NCBI GenBank assembly: GCA_020633195.1
Contig: JACKEC010000019.1
Span: 496,001-560,000 of the forward strand
DNA length: 64,000 nucleotides
DNA from: Sandaracinaceae bacterium
GTDB lineage: Bacteria > Myxococcota_A > Polyangia > Polyangiales > Sandaracinaceae
Direction: 5' to 3'
In this document: positions 25,307 through 34,166 of the stretch, one piece after another
How positions within the stretch are numbered: the first letter of the stretch is position 1
Layout of the letters: each line of letters begins with the position of its first letter
The notes under the pieces: generated by a model
Seen by the model: only the letters and a program-made list of their open reading frames with translations
Database searches by the model: none
What the model was told of the DNA's origin: nothing
Made by a program: the position numbers and the translations under genes

Positions 25307-26890
25307 TCAGGGGCAGCAGAGTGTGTCCGCGCGACGCGGACAGATGATGCACTGGCGCGCCTCGGCGCGCTCCCGGCACATGCGCAGCTCGGACAGGAAC
25401 GTCTCGCTCGTGCTGTAGTCCGCCGACGGATCGAAGCGCCAAGCGAAGGGTGTGCCGTGCGGCACCTCCCCCCGGCAGCAGGCGGCAGCGTCGGAGCTCC
25501 CCGTCCGATAATAGGTGCAGCCGCCTCCCGATCGGAGGGCGACGCGCCCCGACGTTCGTGCGATCGGCGCGGGCTCCCTGGGCGACGCCCCCGGGTCGAC
25601 GATTGGCGGCCCGGCCGACTCGTCCGGCGAAGACGGCTCGGATACCGCGCCGGGCTCCACGCCCACATCGGAGACAGGCTCGTCGGTGGGCGGTGGGCTC
25701 TCCGGCGGCGGCTCGGAGGAGGCGACCGGGGACGGCCCGGTCGCGGTCGTCGCGGGCGGCGGATCCCGCTCCGCGGGTCCTCGCGCCGCCCAGAGGGCGA
25801 TCGCGCCGAGCCCGAGCGCGAGGATGGCTGCACCGGCCAGGGGCCCGACCCACGACCTCGTCGCGCGCCCGGTCGGCACGGACCCGGGCAGCACCATCGT
25901 CTCCGAGACCTCACCGATCGGGACGGTGGCCATGGGCGCCGTCGCGGCGAGCGAAGACGACCCCGCCGGCGCGGCGAGCACGGGGCGAAGCGCCCCGAGG
26001 GCTTCCGTGGCGTCGTGGAATCGCCGCGCGGGGTCACGCACCACACAGCGCGCGAACCACGCGTCGAACGCAGCAGGCAGGGGATCCCGGACGCCGAGCT
26101 CGGCCGCCCTCGCCGAGGCCGCCACGAACTCCTTCGTGACGAGCTCGATCAGCCACGCGGTCACGCGAAACTCCCCATCCGGGGCGTTGCCCTCGAGCCA
26201 GTAGTGCTTCCCCGTCAGCAGCCGGAAGGCCATCAGCCCGATCGCCCAGACGTCGGTCGCCGCGCTCACGCGCGCCCCGCGCTCGGCCTGCTCGGGTGCC
26301 ATCCATAGCGGCGATCCGATCGCGGTCGTCACCGTCGCGGACTGCCGGTGGTCGAGGACGACCTTCGCGATGCCGAAGTCCAGCACCTTGACGACGAAGG
26401 GCAGCCCCTGCAGCCGCGACGTGGCGATGAACACGTTCTCGGGCTTCAGGTCCAGGTGAAAGATGCTGGCGCGATGCGCAGCCCCGAGGGCGTGGCAGAG
26501 CCCCTCGTAGATCGAGAGCAGCTCGGCCGGCGGGAGCCGGCCGCGCCGCTCCGCCATCCGCCCAAGGTCCTCGCCCGCGAGTAGCTCCATGGCGAGCCAG
26601 GGCGCGCCGCTCGCTTCGTCGATCCCGGCACCGAGGACCGAGACCACGTGCTCGCTCTCGATCCGTGCGCCGACCCGAGCCTCCTGGAGGAACCGCTCGC
26701 GATTGCGCGCGGCCGCCGCGGGATCCCGCGCGAGGACGAGCTCGGGCCGCATCACTTTCAGCGCGCGCTCGGCGCCGGTGCTGATCTGCTCCGCGACATA
26801 GACCGCGCCCATCCCGCCCTCGGCGAGCGGACGGACGACGCGGAAGTCGCCCGCGAAGAGAGCCCCCGCCTCCAGGCGCACCGCGTCCAT
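25307..26890 (-). CDS. Transmembrane Ser/Thr protein kinase with Cys-rich extracellular end
   Basis: The 527-residue protein has the kinase domain at ~14-300: glycine loop LAEGGMGAVYVAE, catalytic Lys in RALKVM, catalytic loop HLDLKPEN near 143, DFG as LDFGIAKVV, and APE as WMAPEQAE. The catalytic loop is HLD rather than HRD, a non-RD kinase, which usually implies activation without loop phosphorylation. One membrane helix (about 345-365) is followed by a Pro/Ser/Glu linker and a C-terminal domain with seven or more cysteines (GGGCTYYR, AACCRG, CIICPRRADTLCCP). The tail may sense an envelope signal; that is inference. Confidence 0.92.
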   Translation of the reverse strand: MDAVRLEAGALFAGDFRVVRPLAEGGMGAVYVAEQISTGAERALKVMRPELVLARDPAAAARNRERFLQEARVGARIESEHVVSVLGAGIDEASGAPWLAMELLAGEDLGRMAERRGRLPPAELLSIYEGLCHALGAAHRASIFHLDLKPENVFIATSRLQGLPFVVKVLDFGIAKVVLDHRQSATVTTAIGSPLWMAPEQAERGARVSAATDVWAIGLMAFRLLTGKHYWLEGNAPDGEFRVTAWLIELVTKEFVAASARAAELGVRDPLPAAFDAWFARCVVRDPARRFHDATEALGALRPVLAAPAGSSSLAATAPMATVPIGEVSETMVLPGSVPTGRATRSWVGPLAGAAILALGLGAIALWAARGPAERDPPPATTATGPSPVASSEPPPESPPPTDEPVSDVGVEPGAVSEPSSPDESAGPPIVDPGASPREPAPIARTSGRVALRSGGGCTYYRTGSSDAAACCRGEVPHGTPFAWRFDPSADYSTSETFLSELRMCRERAEARQCIICPRRADTLCCP

Positions 26891-26929
26891 TCGCTCTGCA
26901 TTCTACATGGGCGCCCGGACCGCGGGGTG

Positions 26930-27006
26930 CGAGAGAACCGTCTGGGAGCGAGAGAACCGTCCGGAGCGAGAGGCCCGTCCGATCCGGAGCTGCGAGAGAA
27001 CCGTGA
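26930..27006. repeat. Cluster of partial GAGAGAACCGTC repeats in the gap before the kinase
   Basis: Four partial copies of the GAGAGAACCGTCCG unit occur in about 75 bases (26931, 26950, 26970 with GAGGCCCGTCCGATC, and 26992). The rest of the gap up to 27368 has no convincing gene; a few more weak pieces such as AAGGTTCCTTCGG near 27170 resemble the same family. Confidence 0.7.
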
Positions 27007-27368
27007 CGGTGGTGAAGTAGTGGACTGCCACGTCGGTGTGACGCTGAGCGTCCGCCAGCCTAGCGCCCCCACGCGCGGTGTCGTCATGACGACGGGAGTA
27101 TCGTCGCGCTGGCGTACGGGCAAGGACCCTTTCTGGTCTTCACGGGGCCGCAGACTCGGCGCAAGAGCAAGAAGGTTCCTTCGGCAGCACGACGCGGCCA
27201 CCGGCCCGAGGCCTACACTCGGTCGCGGGTGCTCTGGCGCGCGTACCAGGGACCCATCACGGGTGTGACACCTAGGCGGGCATGTGTCGCCACAGGGGCA
27301 ATGGCCTCACTGCGGACCGGTCTCGAGCCGCTTCGCAGGACGGCACGCGGCTTGCGGCCGTACGGGCC

Positions 27369-27824
27369 ATGCGTCTTCCCCTGGGAACCTCGATCGTGCT
27401 CTCGTGCTGTGCCGCGCTCGGGGCGTGCGACCCCTCGCCCATCGGCCCCGACGCCGCGACCGCGGACGCCGACACGTCCACGCGCTGCTTGCAGCTCTCC
27501 GAGGAGTGGGAGACATTCCTCGACGTCAACGCGGCTTGTGCATCCGACGACGAGTGCGTGCTCTACGGCGTGGAGGAGACGTGCAACTGCGCGGGTTACT
27601 ATAGCGGCCCCAGCGGCCCGGCCTTCAACCGGCGCGCGCTCGCCGAGGCGGCCGACCGCTTCCCGACCGCTGCGACCGTCGGCTGCGGCCCGGTGGTCGA
27701 AGCGCGCTGGGTCGGCAAGGGCCTCTGCGACGCGTGGTGGACGGTCGCGATCTGTCGGGAAGGGCGGTGTCGAGCGGCCGTGCCGCGAGAGGTCGGGCAG
27801 CCCGAGCAGCGCTGCGGGATGTGA
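27369..27824 (+). CDS. Cys-rich predicted lipoprotein
   Basis: The 151-residue protein has a lipoprotein signal (LSCCAALGAC) and a mature part with about ten cysteines, including ACASDDECVLYG and CNCAGYYSG, typical of small myxobacterial secreted proteins with a C-x(4)-D-D-x-C pattern. The ATG at 27369 was chosen because the signal peptide begins there. Function unknown. Confidence 0.82.
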   Translation: MRLPLGTSIVLSCCAALGACDPSPIGPDAATADADTSTRCLQLSEEWETFLDVNAACASDDECVLYGVEETCNCAGYYSGPSGPAFNRRALAEAADRFPTAATVGCGPVVEARWVGKGLCDAWWTVAICREGRCRAAVPREVGQPEQRCGM

Positions 27825-27971
27825 CCGTTGCCCGCCGCGCCCGCGGTCTCGAAGGCGGGTCCACGCGCTCAGCTCTCCTCTGGGAGCGGGTCCCATCGAG
27901 AGAACCGTGATTCTTCTTTGGATGGTTCCTTCGGGGCGTGCTCGTCCGCGCGTGATCCTCGGCGCTACACG

Positions 27972-28373
27972 CTAAGGCCCGGTCTCGCAGCAACTCATCG
28001 ACCACCAGCTCACCACGATCTCGACGCTCTGGTCCCCCTCGGTCACCGTGAAGGCTCCCACGCGGCCGGTGGCACACGCGCAGACGTCGATGCAGAGCTC
28101 GGTTCCCTCGGCGTCGACCACGACGTCCGTCCAGGTCCTCGGGGCACCGCGCCCCTCGTAGACGACCCGATCGACGGTCACGGGATCGCCCGTGGCAACG
28201 AGCTGCAGGCACTCCGTCTCGGGGCCGCTCACGCCGGAGCTGCTCCGCCGAGTGGTCACCGAGAGCCCGTCGATGCCTCCGGCCCCAGCGTCTCCCACGA
28301 CGTCTCCGCCGCCGCAGCCCAGCCACGGAAGACACGCGCAGACGAACACCAGGCCTCGGGACCAAATCGACAT
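27972..28373 (-). CDS. Small predicted lipoprotein
   Basis: The 133-residue product starts MSIWSRGLVFVCACLPWLGCGGG, a signal with the lipid-accepting Cys before a Gly run. The mature part has two regions of beta character (TVDRVVYEGRG, GAFTVTEGDQSVEIVVSWW) and cysteines CIDVCAC and SCC near the end. The gap of about 150 bases on its 3' side holds two weak copies of the short intergenic repeat (GAGAGAACCGTGATTC at 27898, GGATGGTTCCTTCGG). Function unknown. Confidence 0.78.
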   Translation of the reverse strand: MSIWSRGLVFVCACLPWLGCGGGDVVGDAGAGGIDGLSVTTRRSSSGVSGPETECLQLVATGDPVTVDRVVYEGRGAPRTWTDVVVDAEGTELCIDVCACATGRVGAFTVTEGDQSVEIVVSWWSMSCCETGP

Positions 28374-28546
28374 GTGCGCAGTATGCCCCCGTGTGGATGT
28401 TCGGCGGCACGTTGATGGGCCCGTGGTGGCGATCGACTTCGCAAGCGAGCGTGCGCGTCGCTGGCGGCGCAATGCGGCCAGAGCGGCCTCTTCGAGAGCG
28501 CCGAGACCCGAGTGGGATCACGCTGCTCCTCGATCGCGGACGAGCC

Positions 28547-29632
28547 TCAACGCACCTGCGCCTGGATCCAGCCGTCGAGGGCCTCGGCGTCGTATCGGCG
28601 CTGGAGCTGGGCGCTTCCCGTCCCCTCGAAGCCGCTCGGACACGACGTGTTGACGGCCGGAAATCGCCGCTGCCCAACCTGACGGCGGGTCCGCAGGTCG
28701 ACCAACTGCGCCGTTGCGTCGAGGAGCACCAGCGTCAGCGACGCGGAGCCCGATCGGCCCGCTGCCCGATAGGGCCCGCACGATCGCTCGCGGGTCTGGA
28801 CGTCGATGAAGAGGCCCCGGCCGATGTCGCCCAGCGAGTGGACCTCGCCGTAGCACGTGAGCCCGGGCCACGTGCGAACGGTCGCGTTGCCGGTCCCCGG
28901 CGCCGACAACCCAGTCCGTCGCGCGGCCTCGACGGCCGCCCCGATCAGGGCGCGCTGCGCGGTCCAGCCGAGCTGCCACTGGCCCTCCAGCACCGGTCCG
29001 TCGGGTAGCGTGAGGGTCACGGGCCACGAGAGCGTCGGCGCGCCTGTGGAGCTGTCGCTGCACGCGACCGCGAGATCGATCCCCGTGAGCGCGGCCGCCG
29101 GATCGATCTCGATGTCGGTCGGGCCTGACCCGAGCGTGCCCTGATGCTCGCCCACGGTGAACGACGCGCCGGTCGGCCCGGTCACCCGCATCGCGTGGCC
29201 GCCAACGAGGGAGAAGTTGCACTGCGGCCCATCGGCGCAGTGCAGCTGCCCGTCGGCCGCGTAGAGCCGCCCGGTCGGCTCGGCCTCGAGCGTTGCGTCG
29301 ACGGTGCGGCTCTCCTCGCCCTTGGTGACGACGACCTGAAAGGACGCGCCCGCGCCGCCCGGCGGGGGGTCGAGCATGAAGATGGTCCCCGAGCTCCCCA
29401 TCTCCTGCGCCGGCACGTCCGGTGGCCAGCTCTGGTCGGCGGCGCGCACGAGCCGGGCCTCGGGGAGCGGCACGACGAACGGTGCGTTGACGTGGACCCA
29501 GACCTGCCCGCTGGGGATCCTCCGCACGCTCACCCGGACTTCGCCGAGGTGCTCCTCCTCCTCGCAGCCCAGCCCCGCCGAGGCCATCGCCAGAGCCACG
29601 ACCAGGCCCATCCCCCGACTCACCTGCCCCAT
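28547..29632 (-). CDS. Predicted lipoprotein of unknown function
   Basis: The 361-residue protein begins at an ATG preceded by a GGGGGGCGAAG ribosome site; an upstream extension would read through repeat DNA. The signal peptide ends ASAGLGC|EEEE. The mature part is mostly beta-stranded with several small domains (VRVSVRRIPSGQVWVHV; HAMRVTGPTGASFTVGEHQG). Nothing indicates an enzyme. It is divergent from the giant Cys-rich lipoprotein across a repeat-filled gap. Confidence 0.8.
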   Translation of the reverse strand: MGQVSRGMGLVVALAMASAGLGCEEEEHLGEVRVSVRRIPSGQVWVHVNAPFVVPLPEARLVRAADQSWPPDVPAQEMGSSGTIFMLDPPPGGAGASFQVVVTKGEESRTVDATLEAEPTGRLYAADGQLHCADGPQCNFSLVGGHAMRVTGPTGASFTVGEHQGTLGSGPTDIEIDPAAALTGIDLAVACSDSSTGAPTLSWPVTLTLPDGPVLEGQWQLGWTAQRALIGAAVEAARRTGLSAPGTGNATVRTWPGLTCYGEVHSLGDIGRGLFIDVQTRERSCGPYRAAGRSGSASLTLVLLDATAQLVDLRTRRQVGQRRFPAVNTSCPSGFEGTGSAQLQRRYDAEALDGWIQAQVR

Positions 29633-29730
29633 CTTCGCCCCCCAAAGAGACGATAGCCATCTCGGCGCGCCGTTGGAAACCCTCCCGGTCGTGGGGGCCG
29701 AGCTCGTCGAGGGCAGCGTCACTGTCGTTA

Positions 29731-29935
29731 GCCGCGGCGGCGTACGTCTAGCCGCGGCGGCGTACGTCGGACGGCTCTCGCGAGCTCTCAGGTACTGCGA
29801 GGGTCGAAGTCGGCCCCGTGCGCTTCCAAAGCAACCGAGGTCCAAGGGAGAACCGTCCAAGGGAGAACCGTCCGATGTACGTCGCTTGCGGCGCACATCG
29901 GAGGTTTCTCCGACTCCGCATCGGACGGTTCCTCA
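29731..29935. repeat. Composite intergenic repeat: two repeat copies, shared 30-base module and a hairpin
   Basis: A duplicated TAGCCGCGGCGGCGTACGTC lies at 29729-29768, the second copy continuing into GGACGGCTCTCGCG. Bases 29799-29828 are identical over 30 bases to 34029-34058. At 29863-29878 and 29895-29910 the sequences GAGAACCGTCCGATGT and ACATCGGAGGTTTCTC form an inverted repeat with 14 of 16 pairs around a 16-base loop. A third piece, CATCGGACGGTTCC, follows at 29919. This is the richest example of the family in the window. Confidence 0.85.
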
Positions 29936-30014
29936 CGGAGGGCCTCCGCGACAAACCGAGGAGCCCAGGAGGCGGGACGCGACACCAAGCGTGCGCGCGC
30001 GCTACGATCTCCCC

Positions 30015-32591
30015 GTGGCCAGGGGGCGCGAGTCCGCGGTGATCGCGGCGATGGTCGGAGCTTGTCTGAGCGTTGCCGGATGCCGCAGTGAGACCCCGAG
30101 TCCGCCCGACGGCGGTTCGCTCGACGCGACGCTCCGCGACGCGGCTGACGAGACCGGCGATGCCGCCATCGTCGACGGCGCCCTGGACGACGCCGGAGAT
30201 GCGGGGCCCTGTGCCGGCGGTGGGGAGTGGCGGCGGGAGAGGATGGACGTGGGGCTGGCCTACGTTCGACGGCCGGGCGCGTTGTGGCTTCGACGTAACG
30301 AGAGGGGCGGCCCCGACGAGCATCGTTTCCTTCGCTACGACGGCGCCTCGTGGACCACGACGCCAGCGGTGCCACTCCAGTCGCTCAGGGGAGCGTGCGC
30401 CTTCGACGACCATCAATTGATCGTGGCCGGCACGAACCTGGGGCCCGTCGATGGCAGCTTCAGCTTCGAGGTGTGGCGGTTCGATGGAACCACGTGGTCG
30501 CGCATCACTCAGGTGCCCTATGACTCCGCGGTCACACCGGACGAGTGGGGGATCACGCTTCGGGGCTGCACCTCTCCCGAGCAACTCGTCTTCCTCCACG
30601 ACACCGACTGGTTCGAGCTCGTCGTGTTCGAGTCGGGGGTGTGGTCGCGGCGAGACGTCGGCGTCCAGATCAACTCCCCGACGCTGTCGACCGTCGTCGC
30701 CGACTGGGGCCTGGTGTACTCGAACCTCGGAGGGATCCAGGTCATCGACCCGTCGACGTTCCGCGTGGAGACGTACGCGCTCACGGGGGTGAACCGTGAC
30801 GGTAGCCCGTTCTCCAGCGTCCGCTCACCGACGCTCACCCCGATGGACGTCGATGATGTGCTGCTCGCTCCGGGAGAGCTCGACCTCGGCTTCGGGCTCG
30901 AGGCGTCACGTCCGCAGGCGGTGCGCTTCACGGGTACGGCCTTCGATCCGATCTCACTCCGCGACCCTCCGACCGAAGCGAGCGGGATCTTCTCGACGCG
31001 GGGTCGCGCCTACTGGTGGAGCGCCACTGCCGAGGAGGCCAGAGGGAACACGTTCAGCGTCTACTACACGAGCCCTGGTCTCGGGTCTCGCTTCCACGCG
31101 CTGCCCACCCTGACCTTCGGGCCAGAGGAGAGCGTCGCTCCGCAGCTCGCCGGAGGGATCGGCGCGCACGCGGTCATTCAAACGCTCGAGGATCGCAGCG
31201 CGTGGGTGTACCACGGCGAGCTTCCGACCGTCTGCGGCTCCTGTGGCGGTCGGTGCGGAGACGCGGACGACACCGCTTCGTGCCAGTGCGACTTCGCGTG
31301 CGTGGCGCGCGGCGACTGCTGTCACGACTACGAGACGATGTGCACCGTCTGCGCGACCGACGACCACTGCGCAGACGGGGACCCGTGTACGCGGGACCAA
31401 TGCAGTGACGGCGCCTGCCGCCACGAGCGTGACGGCGTCTTCTGCACTCCGTGCGCAGCCGACTCCGCGTGCGATGACTTCGACGCGTGCACGACGGACG
31501 CGTGCTCGACGTCCCGATGCGAGGAGCCGGGCCGTGCCTATGCGGACGCCGCGGGGGGCGCATGTGCGTGCGAGCACACCCGCGTCGAAGGCTGTGAGCT
31601 CGCCTGCCACGAAGGCGATGACCGGCGATGCGTCGACGGCGACCCGTGCACGCTCGATCGTTGTGAGGGCGGAGCGTGCGTACACGAGCCCATCCCGGAG
31701 TGTGTCGCGTGCCGCGCGGATGACGACTGCGATGACTCGGACGCGTGCACGCGTGACGAGTGCTCGGCCTTCGAGCCGCCGACGCCGTTCTCGGCGCGAG
31801 TCGACGGCCGATGCCAGAACCGCGAGGTGGGTGGCTGCTGCCGGGACGTGAGCGAGTGCAGCACGAGCGATCCGTGCGTCATGCCCGCCTGCACCGACAA
31901 CCAGTGCGACCTCCCTCACGCCCCCGGGTGCGAGCTCTGCGCGACGGACGGCCACTGCTACAACGGGAACGCGTGCACGACGGACCGCTGTGTCTCCGGC
32001 AGCTGCGAGCACACCCCACGCTCGGGCTGTGTGTCGTGCCGCGGCGCAGCGGACTGCGACGACGGAGACGGATGCACGCGCGACGTCTGCTCCTACGGGG
32101 CCTGCGGGCACACGCGGACGTGCTCGGGTGGGGGCTGCACGGGCGACGCCGAATGCGCGGACGGCGACGCGTGCACCCTCGACAGCTGCGTCGGGGGAGT
32201 GTGCCAACACGCTCCGCGGGGCTGCGCGGCGGGCTCGGGGTGCTGCCCCACCGGGGGTGGCGGCGGCGCATGCACGAGCCGGAACGACTGCATTCGGATC
32301 CGAGACGTCCGCAGAGGCACGAGCTGCGGACGGCCCGAGAGCATGAGCCTCACCTATCAGAACATCTGCTCGTACCCCGTGTACGTGCGCGTCTGCGCCG
32401 ACGACCCGGACGGGACCTGTGACTGCGAGGCCGGCGAGCTCCGCGCGGGTCAGAGCTATCGCACGTACTTCTGCAGCAGCACGGGCCGCTATCGCTGGTC
32501 GGCCGTCGATTCGGGGAGCCCGACGAGCTGTGTGTACTCGGGCCCCTGTTGCAACTCGGCGACCGGGAACCGCTGGTCGACCTGCCCCTGA
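30015..32591 (+). CDS. Large Cys-rich lipoprotein with somatomedin-B-like domain and CxxDxxC-type repeats
   Basis: The 858-residue protein starts at a GTG that gives an ideal lipoprotein signal (GACLSVAGC). An Asp/Ala-rich linker and a beta-propeller-like region (~70-400) come first. A somatomedin-B-like module follows (CGSCGGRCGDADD then CQCDFACVARGDCCHDYETMC), where the spacing of eight cysteines is nearly classical. At least six repeats of the C-D-DGDxCTxDxCxxGxCxH type then run to about residue 750, and a Cys-rich end closes the chain. Such proteins sit on the myxobacterial surface; ligands are unknown. Confidence 0.87.
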   Translation: MARGRESAVIAAMVGACLSVAGCRSETPSPPDGGSLDATLRDAADETGDAAIVDGALDDAGDAGPCAGGGEWRRERMDVGLAYVRRPGALWLRRNERGGPDEHRFLRYDGASWTTTPAVPLQSLRGACAFDDHQLIVAGTNLGPVDGSFSFEVWRFDGTTWSRITQVPYDSAVTPDEWGITLRGCTSPEQLVFLHDTDWFELVVFESGVWSRRDVGVQINSPTLSTVVADWGLVYSNLGGIQVIDPSTFRVETYALTGVNRDGSPFSSVRSPTLTPMDVDDVLLAPGELDLGFGLEASRPQAVRFTGTAFDPISLRDPPTEASGIFSTRGRAYWWSATAEEARGNTFSVYYTSPGLGSRFHALPTLTFGPEESVAPQLAGGIGAHAVIQTLEDRSAWVYHGELPTVCGSCGGRCGDADDTASCQCDFACVARGDCCHDYETMCTVCATDDHCADGDPCTRDQCSDGACRHERDGVFCTPCAADSACDDFDACTTDACSTSRCEEPGRAYADAAGGACACEHTRVEGCELACHEGDDRRCVDGDPCTLDRCEGGACVHEPIPECVACRADDDCDDSDACTRDECSAFEPPTPFSARVDGRCQNREVGGCCRDVSECSTSDPCVMPACTDNQCDLPHAPGCELCATDGHCYNGNACTTDRCVSGSCEHTPRSGCVSCRGAADCDDGDGCTRDVCSYGACGHTRTCSGGGCTGDAECADGDACTLDSCVGGVCQHAPRGCAAGSGCCPTGGGGGACTSRNDCIRIRDVRRGTSCGRPESMSLTYQNICSYPVYVRVCADDPDGTCDCEAGELRAGQSYRTYFCSSTGRYRWSAVDSGSPTSCVYSGPCCNSATGNRWSTCP

Positions 32592-32668
32592 CTCGATCCT
32601 CCCTCCCTCGAGCGGGGCGCGGCGAGGGCGCGGCCGCCTAGACGAAGGAGGGCCTCGTTCACCCACGA

Positions 32669-32711
32669 GAGCTTCGTCGATGCGATCTCGTCATCGATCT
32701 CGGCGCGGCTC
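32669..32711 (-). pseudogene. Fragment duplicated from the pseudopilin-like gene at 34.6 kb
   Basis: These 43 bases match 34558-34600 at 41 positions and encode, on the minus strand, the same RAEIDDEIASTKL segment as the intact membrane protein. Nothing else of that gene is present. It lies in the gap between the stop of the large lipoprotein and the stop of the MYXO-CTERM gene. Confidence 0.75.
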
Positions 32712-32730
32712 CGCGCCGCGATCAGCGGGC

Positions 32731-33753
32731 TCACCGCCGGCGAAGCCGTGCGAGCGCGCCGAGCAGCACGAGGAACCCGGGCGCGGTCGGGGACCCGCCT
32801 GCGCCCGCCGACCGACAGGTGCAGCCCTCGACGGGCTCCATGCCGCTCACATCGGGCTGCATGCTCCCGTCCATCGGCGTGGCGCCGGCTTCGGGCACGC
32901 CAGCGTCCATTGGCGGCGGTGGCATCACCCCGCCGTCGGGCATCGTGTCCATCTCCGCGATCTCCTCGGGCGTGAGGGGCTCCCCGGTCTCGGGGTGGAC
33001 GCGCACCGCGTCGGCGCACGGCACGTCGTCGATTCGCACGACGTCCGTCCGCAGGTTGGTCTCGCCCGCGATCGGCCGAGCCAAGTGCCAGAACGACTCC
33101 GTGACGATCGGGGGCTCGTCCCCGTTGAGCCGGCACTGCACGACGATCTCCTCGCTCACGTCCTCGAGCGGCGGCGAGCGCCAGCGCTGCGCGCGGCGCG
33201 ACACCATCAGCTGCTGCTCGTGGTACGGGGCGACCGCGCGCGCCTCGTCGCTCAGGGTGAGCGTGACGATCACGTGGTAGCGCAGGTCTCCCCCGGGGAA
33301 CGGGCGCGTCGCGCGCAGCTCCGATAGGCTCGTGACGCCGAGGGACGCCGGGGCCGCGTACGCCGGGTCCACCGTGAAGTCGTGCTCTACGATCTCGCCC
33401 TCGTCCTCGCACGTGCGGATGACGAGGGTGTACTCGCCACCGGCGACGAGGGGCTCGATCGGTCGCACCACGGGCCCGATCCCATCGTCGGACGAGACCT
33501 CGAGGCCTCGGGCCTCCCGCATCGGGCCGAACCGCTGGTACAGCTCGACCACCGGGCTCCCGTCGCGACCCACGTTGACGTCGTGGATACGCCACGCGGA
33601 CAGGTTGGCGGGCACGTTGGTGTCGGCCGGGACCAGCCCCCCGGGCTGGCAGAGCGGTCCCGCGTCGATCAGGGGGACGCCGCTCTCCGCGAGGGCGGGC
33701 GCGGAGGGCAGGAGCAGCGCGAGCGCCACGAGCCGTACGAGGAGTCGGTGCAT
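32731..33753 (-). CDS. Exported protein with MYXO-CTERM-like sorting tail
   Basis: The 340-residue protein has a signal peptide (MHRLLVRLVALALLLPSAPA), a beta-rich body with fibronectin-like strands (GEYTLVIRTCEDEGEIVEHDF), and a Pro/Gly/Met-rich linker before GCTCRSAG, a hydrophobic segment and a terminal LARLRRR. This Cys motif + helix + Arg end is the MYXO-CTERM signal that directs surface sorting in Myxococcota. The ATG was chosen at the signal peptide; the frame continues further upstream without meaning. The ~410-base gap upstream contains only repeats. Confidence 0.87.
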   Translation of the reverse strand: MHRLLVRLVALALLLPSAPALAESGVPLIDAGPLCQPGGLVPADTNVPANLSAWRIHDVNVGRDGSPVVELYQRFGPMREARGLEVSSDDGIGPVVRPIEPLVAGGEYTLVIRTCEDEGEIVEHDFTVDPAYAAPASLGVTSLSELRATRPFPGGDLRYHVIVTLTLSDEARAVAPYHEQQLMVSRRAQRWRSPPLEDVSEEIVVQCRLNGDEPPIVTESFWHLARPIAGETNLRTDVVRIDDVPCADAVRVHPETGEPLTPEEIAEMDTMPDGGVMPPPPMDAGVPEAGATPMDGSMQPDVSGMEPVEGCTCRSAGAGGSPTAPGFLVLLGALARLRRR

Positions 33754-33914
33754 GACGACCAAGCACAGCAGATTGCATGCCGGTCCTGCTGCTATTGAAA
33801 AGTAAGTAGACGGGCACAGGTTGACACGGGCGGTCCCGTGGGCGGCGGGCGGGTCAGTCGAGCACGGCCCCCGGCCAGCCGAAGACGACGTCATGTCCGT
33901 GAGCGCGGCCGAGC

Positions 33915-34150
33915 GAGAGAACCGTCCGATGTACGTCGCGAGTCGAGGCCACGAATCGTCCTCTTGCAGCCCAAGCCGGTGAAGAAGCGAGCGGCCGCGG
34001 TGCGCACCGACCAGCCTTCACGTCCTGAGAGGGTCGAAGTCGGCCCCGTGCGCTTCCATGGCGACGGAGCGCACGGCGCCCAGGTCCTGGCCTGGATGCG
34101 CGCGATCCTGGATGAGCATGGAGAGATCCGTCCGATCTGCGTAGCGTCGA
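33915..34150. repeat. Composite intergenic repeat region shared with 24.1 and 29.8 kb
   Basis: The region holds GAGAACCGTCCGATGTACGTCGC (33917-33939), the GAAGCGAGCGGCCGCGG module (33984-34016, also at 24144), the 30-base module identical to 29799-29828 (34029-34058), and a diverged repeat end GAGATCCGTCCGATC near 34122. No gene is visible between 33754 and 34166. Confidence 0.82.
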
Positions 34151-34166
34151 ATCGGTGGCGGGACAG

